Shown: positions 57,641 to 64,000 of the stretch, in pieces | Layout: each line of letters opens with the position of its first letter | How positions within the stretch are numbered: the stretch's first letter is position 1 | Source: Paralvinella palmiformis | Lineage: Eukaryota > Annelida > Polychaeta > Terebellida > Alvinellidae | Assembly: GCA_025642065.1 (NCBI GenBank) | Contig: JAODUP010000346.1 | Coordinates: 328,501-392,500, forward strand | Length of the DNA stretch: 64,000 nucleotides | Reading direction: 5' to 3' | Notes under the pieces: generated by a model | Told to the model about the DNA's origin: nothing | Seen by the model: only the letters and a program-made list of their open reading frames with translations | Database searches by the model: none | Made by a program: the position numbers and the translations under genes

Positions 57641-58600
57641 TCACACTAAAAAGCCACATTTGGGATTACAAAAAACAAACAAACAACAACACAGGAATTA
57701 TAAAGATGTCTGACTTAGAAAAAAAAAAACATTATCAGTTCACAACACAACATATTTTGTTTATCTATGTTGCTTAGTCGCATATGAAATGTCAATATTT
57801 ATACTAGCTAACAATTGTGTATTATTATATCAATGAGAATAAAAGTTTGGGAAATGATATTCGAAGTATTTTATTATTTTGAAGCATTGTAGAAAACTTA
57901 TTGTTATTAATGGCTAAATGTGTGGAGATCTATGTCTATGGTAATACTGGAGATGAATTAATACGTGCGCATTTGTCACAGGTTGTGTGTATCGTGTGTA
58001 TTGATTAACCAGAATGTTCTTATAAGAAAATATGTATTGACATTTATTGCTTAATATAGTAGTTGTGACAATAACTCACTTCATTATACTTCTAGTCAAG
58101 TTGAGCTTTCCTTCTGTCATTTATATTTTGTTTATTTGGATGATTTGATGAAGTTACATCGTATTTTATTTGATATTCAGGTCAGACAAGTAGTTCGTCC
58201 CAATTTGGTGATGGTGGCATCTATTTTTCATGTTGGGAGAGGTCCCAGAAACAAAATAGGTATCATACGTTCTTGCGGGTGCATAGGGAGGGGGTGTGCT
58301 TAACGGGCATACGGATTATAATAGCCCATCACCTTAAAACTAAGCCACAATGAGTTACATCTTCAAGCATATTATAAGCCACCTATAACTGTGTTTCCGC
58401 TCTTTGGAGGTTGATTCCTTAAGTATCATAAATGATAAAAACGGTAAGTCAAAAATACATAAAACTATTTACTAGTTAATTAATTATTATAACTTCCATC
58501 ACATGTATGTTTGATTATGTTCACGCATCCTATTGCACACATGTGCAATTGAGAGCGTATTGATCAAGTTAAGCAGCTAGAGAATACACGTTCGGCAAAT
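57640..58600. other. No gene seen
   Basis: AT-rich. The last few hundred bases may be upstream sequence of the retroelement that follows. Confidence 0.4.
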
Positions 58601-58620
58601 CTTGCCAACCACTGTGCACA

Positions 58621-59200
58621 TTGAAATGGGGGACACTAGCAAATCTCATTGTAAAAAGACTATATGCTGTAGCTGCCGGAAGGAAAACGGGAACCTTTAC
58701 AAACTGGTCGCTATGCAATGAACAAGTCGACCGGTTCAGTGGTAATTGTTATGCCGGCTTCGACACTATTGCTGAATGTGAACAATTTATCAAAGCAAAG
58801 GTAGCTGTTCATGATCAAGACAGTATCATGGTGTACCAGGACGATACGACTATATCCCTGGCCCAATACATACAACAGAGAGTTAATGCCAATGATACTG
58901 ATAACAAAATTCAGCTGATGTGTCCGTTTTCGACAGACTGTCTGTCATTACCGAGATTGGTGCATTCGCAGCACTGTATTGTGATAGTCTGCCTCACATA
59001 TACGAATATGACAAAAGGGAAATGACAGACTTTCTCGAAGGGTCTGGAACTGGTGACCAATCTCACATGGATAAACTTCTGGCTCTCAGACTACAATTAT
59101 ATGATATTCCCTGCTCACCTGGACTCAGAAATGTATCAGATACGTATACCAGACACAATTTCGAAAGATATATACGTCATCGGTAAATCTATTGTGATTC
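58621..59200 (+). pseudogene. Retroelement ORF fragment with RNase H1 N-terminal-like domain
   Basis: The frame from 58621 reads RLYAVAAGRKTGTFTNWSLC, then VDRFSGNCYAGFDTIAECEQ, matching the pattern YAV-x-x-G-R-x-x-G-x-x-x-x-W-x-x-C of the RNase H1 hybrid-binding (viroplasmin-like) domain. This domain binds RNA:DNA hybrids. After about 100 codons the frame is lost and pieces continue in other frames (SVFDRLSVITEIGAFAALYC at 58922). Followed by an RT fragment, so probably one element, but that is inference. Confidence 0.6.
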
Positions 59201-59329
59201 ATCGCCAGGATAAATTATTATCTAAAGTAATCAAGCCTATTGGAACCAGCAACAGGGAAGAGTCTGTTTATGGTGAGTCTGTGAGGCTTATTGGGTCATC
59301 AGACTTGATAGAGACATGTGTGGTGTTAA

Positions 59330-59940
59330 GAGACACAGTTACCAACTTCGCTGTTGTAGTATCTTTTAATGCATTTTGCTATGCTGACGATTTAATGTTA
59401 GCCAGTTTAACCTTTTCTGGCTTGCAACATATAAGTGATGTTGCAAACAAATATATTACAGAACAGTGTAAAACTTAAAGAAAGTGACAGTGTGAACTAT
59501 TTAGGTGTCACTTTATCACATGCTAAGCGAAATGTACACTTTAATAACATAATTAATGCATGTAGGGGGGCTTAATATGCCCTGCAAGGCGCTGGTACTG
59601 ATGCTTGGTCTTATGTTTGGAAGGCAGCAGTTAGACCTGTTTTAACTTATTGTTGTAATTCTATGTTCTTAAAGCCGGCGTAGGTCTGCACAAATACTGC
59701 AAAAGTACACCTGTTTTGAAAGCACTGAATGTAAATAAGATAAAAACGACTGTCGAAATAAGTTCGCTGGATTTGATTGGCACCATATATCCTAACATTT
59801 CACGAGAAAGGTCATTTTATACTTCATCTTTTAAATATGCATGTCTGCGTCAAGCTATAGTTGATCACACTGATCTTAATGCCAGAGTAAAAACTATTTG
59901 CTTTAAGCACGATTTTCTTATTTTTATAATTTGTTTTTGA
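59330..59940 (+). pseudogene. LINE RT fragment with YADD box (family D)
   Basis: VSFNAFCYADDLMLASLTFS then GLQHISDVANKYI is an RT catalytic region (YADD at 59390-59401). After a gap, GLHKYCKSTPVLKALNVNKI and KTTVEISSLDLIGTI match LINE C-terminal regions. Several stops. Different from families A-C. Confidence 0.65.
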
Positions 59941-60860
59941 TAAACGTTATGCCGACAAACGAGGATGGGTTTAAAGAAGTGCTATGCTGTAGACGATGAG
60001 CTAGCAGACAATGTAAGACAGTTATTGCTGAGTCATGATTATTATGATCGTTATGTGTTAAATATGTTGTTGATGCCATTTTAATGTTGACATATGATAT
60101 TGTATTTTGAAATATATTTGTGATATTTGTTCCATTTCCATTTTATGTTTTTCATGGCATGTTTTTATTGTTTTACAACTTTGTTGGTTTGTGTGAATAA
60201 TCTCTGTGTTACCTATAAACGTATTCTAAGCGTCATATTTACAATAATTGATGGTATATTATGAGGTAATCCATCATTCTATCGCGTATCTTAATTAAAT
60301 GTTATCATACAACCCCGTTCACAGAATAGCTTTAAAATATCTCTATGTTTCCTAAATTATTAATTGAATCAGATGATATTGTAGTATTTAATACCGTAAT
60401 TCGTAATTATTGATGATATGTGTTGTCTGTTGGTACATGCAACACACATATTCTCTTGGCCTTATGTAATTTGGATTATCTGACCACGCGAGCATAACCA
60501 TTCTAGTATCGGAAAATCAAAATCCTACTCATCTAGGTTAATTTATGTGGCTGCTTTGATTTCGAGAAGATACCGTTTAATGCTGAATTATCTAGTTATA
60601 AAACGATAGTGTAAATCTAACATCATAAGAACAAACTTAAATGCTAGTTTACAAGAATGACAACAAATTCAGGTGACTACAGCCTTCCATATTCCAATAC
60701 TGTGGAATCAAATCTAACAACATTAATACATTTTCTCTTTGATCTTTATAATAATATATCCTGTATCACCTATCTTAACAGCAAGTTTCGATATTGATAT
60801 TTCAATGCAATCTGACGAGAAAATTGGCAACTTGGACATCATTGGCTGGATGACAGGTAA
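59941..60860. other. No gene seen
   Basis: AT-rich. The first part may be LINE 3' UTR. Nothing else recognised. Confidence 0.4.
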
Positions 60861-60861
60861 T

Positions 60862-60911
60862 AGATATGGTCATCTAATGCTTTCTGTGCAGTTGACCCTA
60901 TGCCTACATGG
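60862..60911 (+). mobile_element. LINE family A fragment, left of the hAT-like insertion
   Basis: GTCATCTAATGCTTTCTGTG then CAGTTGACCCTATGCCTACA, the same as 35590-35640 of the family A LINE with one difference. Continues after the insertion at 62152. Confidence 0.8.
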
Positions 60912-61150
60912 CAGGGTTGGGGTAATGGTAATTGTAATTGATTGTAATCGATTGTAATCGATTACATAAGCTCAGATAATCGTAATAGTAATCGCCATTT
61001 CCAGATACATTGTAAATGTAGTCGTAATCAGCGATTACTTTCACGATTACACAATTTGTTTTACCATGCTATATCATGCCAGAGATATGGTTTGGTATGT
61101 AAGGCAAAAGTTAACACTAGAACTGATTTACCCATTGACGGACTGATGTC

Positions 61151-61231
<81 letters not shown>

Positions 61232-62156
61232 TTATCAGTTTATTTGTTCTATGAACATGAAAGGACAATGTGTTGAAATACTGCTTCATCTGTTGCCGCT
61301 ATAATAAGTCAACTCGTGTTGTTTTCACACGGTTAAGCTCAAACTAGTCACACACTCAGCAATCGTGCACGCCGTCGTTTTAGCTCAGCTGCAAACGATC
61401 CTGATTGGCCAGCAGTCGGATGACAATTAGCCAATTAAATTAACGCATGCGTTAGTGAACAGAAACAATGCTACATCTGCCCCCCCCCCCGTTGACAAAC
61501 GTGGGTATTGGACAGAGATCAAAGGTCGACGTACGGAGGTGGGAGGTGGCCGAGTTATAGACTGTAAAAAAGTGGTCCATTTACAGAGGTGGTCAAGTTA
61601 CAGAGGTGGTCGGAGTTGGGTGTTTGACCATATTATAATTATCTCATTTGTTAAATAGACCTTATCTGACTATAATCACGCCACACTTAATGCATTTCGT
61701 TACTAAATATATATTCAAAAAATTCCATTGATATTGTTTTCACTAATGTCAATTTGCAGTAATCTCAGTTATCTCTCTATAAATGCGTTATTTGCTCTAT
61801 AATGGTGAATATTGATCTCAGAAATATTAAAACAAGTTAACGTCGTACAATGGCATCATAGTCTTTTTTACATTTTTATTTCTAGAACATACCTAAAAAT
61901 GGGTCTGATTCTTACAAAGCAACATGTAAACATTGTAGATTGTTTATATCGGTATTATACATGTAACCGAGTAAATATTGATGAAGAATCACATTCATGT
62001 TTGTGTTATATACATTGTAATAATGATTGTAATAATGATTACTTTGCAATGTAATCGTAATCGATTACATCCAGAATGAATGTAATCGTAATTATGGTGT
62101 TCTCAAGTAATCGTAATTGTAATCAATTACCTCGGTCCTGTAATCGGTCCTGTAAT
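60912..62156. mobile_element. hAT-like element copy 2, right end lost
   Basis: Left end CAGGGTTGGGGTAATGG and most of the interior match the complete copy at 26737-27990 (for example GATCAAAGGTCGA, AGAGGTGGTCGGAGTTGGG). It carries its own (TA)n expansion at 61152-61228. The last ~13 bp (CACCCCAATCATG equivalent) are missing at the LINE junction. Confidence 0.85.
61152..61228. repeat. (TA)n microsatellite inside hAT-like copy 2
   Basis: About 77 bp of AT repeat. The corresponding place in copy 1 (near 26972-26990) has none. Confidence 0.95.
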
Positions 62157-62830
62157 ACTTGTTCTTCTTGACCTGTCTGCTGCATTTGATAGAGTTGATC
62201 ATAATGTACTTTTCTCTAGGTTAAAAGACATGTTTGGTATGTCAGGTAAAGTACTTGAATATCGCATATATGATTATAACATTAATCGCCTTCAGTAAAT
62301 TCCGAATACTGCCACTCGCATAGTAACAAATACTAGAAAATATGATCATATCACCCCAACTCTTCAAAAACTACACTGGCTACCTTTTAGACAGCGTATC
62401 CATTTCAAGATTTTATTAATAACTTATAAATCTATTAATCATATGGTGCCAGAATAGCTGTGTGAACTAGTGTCCATTAGAAAGTCATCCCAAAAACTCA
62501 CGTTATCCAGTCAGATACTATTGCAGGTGTCAGTGTCTCGACTTAAGTCATATGGTGATTGTGCATTTATTGTTTCAGCCCCCACTTTGTGGAATAGGTT
62601 ACCGGCAGATATTATTAGAAATGCGTTGTTTCTTGAAAATTGTAATTTTTTTCAAAAAACACACCTGTTCAAGTTCGCTTTAACAGATACATAATTATTA
62701 TCTTTTAAATTACTTACAGGGTTTTTACAGACATTATTTGGGGTATTATTATATAACATATTATTTGTACAGCGCATTTGAATGGCTCCTGCTAGTAAGG
62801 ACGCTTTATTAAATATACATTATTATCTAT
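62152..62830 (+). mobile_element. LINE family A fragment, right of the hAT-like insertion
   Basis: 62157-62265 matches 35981-36090 (CTGTCTGCTGCATTTGATAG). Then a jump to sequence matching 36693-37257, including the C-terminal frame 62470-62694 (LLQVSVSRLKSYGDCAFIVS) and the 3' tail with a decayed stem-loop. Two internal deletions. Confidence 0.85.
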
Positions 62831-63931
62831 AAAGATGAATGGTATGGATTCCGAAAGCATCACCTAAGATGATAAAGAATAAAATTACGTTTTTTAATCA
62901 CATTAATATTATTTTATCTTTTATAGGGAAATGCCTTTATATTATCCTCAGCTTTATTAAAATACATTTACTTGCCTTTATTAATCTTATATCTGGTGAC
63001 TAAAAGCTCCACAAAGTATTTGATCGGATCGTATTGAATTTGTATGTTTACTTGGAACGTGCCAATAATTATAACGATATTTCCTGTAACAGAATGGCCA
63101 CAGTAACATCTTTAGCACCAATTTAAAGAGCACATTATTCATTGTTAAAACATAATTTAACTGTTTTATCATTCTCACTTATTGATTGTACTTTATGGCT
63201 ATAGGTCTGATAAATATTGCTGAATGTAATACATGTTTTTAAATTATCATAAGAAAACATTATACCAATATATTCTTTCGTCAGATTGGTTTATAATTAT
63301 TTATTAAATGTGTTACCCTTCTTCGAGACCTTTTTCTAAATAGTTATAAAGCAGTGTAATATATTACTCACAGTAATTGATATTTAAAGGTAAAATTCAT
63401 GTGATTTAATTCAGCACCACTTTGTGCTGTTTAAAGTGATAGCTTCACCAAGTATACTATAGACTGAAAGAGTCCTTGTTGATTATCTTGGTCATTGGAT
63501 TACGGAACTTTTTGCAAAACGGAAACAAGCAGCTTTTGTATATAACACTTAAAATAGGTCAATTAAGCTACATTTCCAATTCCCTTTGACATAATTATGA
63601 TGGTTTTATGCATTCTATGGTATGTTCTAACACTTCGCCCCAATTCCACTTGATTGTATCCCATTACTCGCGTTAATTGAAAGTTAAGGGCAACATTCTT
63701 GTGATTTAATGCAGCAACACTTTATCTTCTCTAAAGTGTTGATTGTAAGCGTCAGTGTGGTAAGATTAGTTTGGTCTTTAGAAGATCGAACTTCTTAGCA
63801 GGGAAACAAACAACTTTCTCATACCATACTTTAAAATGTGTACACCACCAAATGTTTTTTATTGAAGAATAAAGCAGAAACATAAGGATGATCTTATGTA
63901 TAACCATTTCTGTTACAAATATATGTTTACA

Positions 63932-63933
<2 letters not shown>
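62831..63933. other. No gene seen; weak repeats
   Basis: 62970-63230 is distantly related to 48290-48540. A diverged ~290-bp direct duplication (TTCATGTGATTTAATTCAGC at ~63395 versus TTCTTGTGATTTAATGCAGC at ~63690) is visible. Confidence 0.45.

Positions 63934-63992
<59 letters not shown>
63934..63992. repeat. (TA)n microsatellite at window edge
   Basis: About 58 bp of AT repeat. Confidence 0.95.
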
Positions 63993-63994
<2 letters not shown>

Positions 63995-64000
63995 GTTATA

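Overview
The window is animal nuclear DNA: AT-rich, intron-rich, with long (TA)n tracts and many decayed transposable elements. The single host gene that can be supported is a SERINC (serine incorporator / TMS1 family) gene on the + strand. Its exons run from position 164 to the stop codon at 17273, and the first exon, with the start methionine, lies upstream of the window. The LINE mix (CR1/L2-like reverse transcriptases), tRNA-derived SINEs and hAT, pogo and Gypsy remnants fit an aquatic invertebrate. A mollusc or another lophotrochozoan is my guess; the sequence alone does not prove it.

Layout. 1-19000: SERINC, with eight constitutive exons (164-7857), a cluster of alternative exons (8196-14034), two terminal exons (16235-17273) and a 3' UTR to about 18990. 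MITEs and SINEs sit in the introns. 19300-25250: transposon mosaic with a LINE end, a tRNA-derived SINE, a broken pogo/Tigger-like transposase, and minus-strand remains of two repetitive protein families I cannot name. 25500-30220: a degenerate ~32-42 bp satellite interrupted by a 1254-bp hAT-like non-autonomous element with an 8-bp target duplication. 30980-33110: a minus-strand LINE fragment and a Gypsy integrase remnant ending in a 37-bp tandem repeat. 34080-37257: a nearly full-length but frameshifted CR1/L2-like LINE. 41510-45568: a large inverted repeat with arms of roughly 0.3 kb. 46670-47330: a CAY-type trinucleotide array. 52230-52988: an 18-copy, 42-bp minisatellite open on both strands. 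53930-55570, 58620-59940 and 60865-62830: further LINE pieces, the last split by a second copy of the hAT-like element.

The most interesting feature is in SERINC. Between the constitutive exons at 7713-7857 and 16235-16379 there are three alternative exons that all enter in phase 2 and leave in phase 1 (68, 95 and 83 bp). Two matched 48-bp cassettes are phase 1 to 1, and a further 138-bp candidate is also phase 1 to 1. All encode the cytoplasmic loop between the last two transmembrane pairs. Joining any two of the phase 2-to-1 exons creates an early stop, so the reading frame itself enforces mutual exclusion. The alternatives differ in likely trafficking or lipidation signals: one has a dense cysteine cluster and another a DxxLL motif. 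This is inferred from splice sites, phase and family alignment; no transcript was available.
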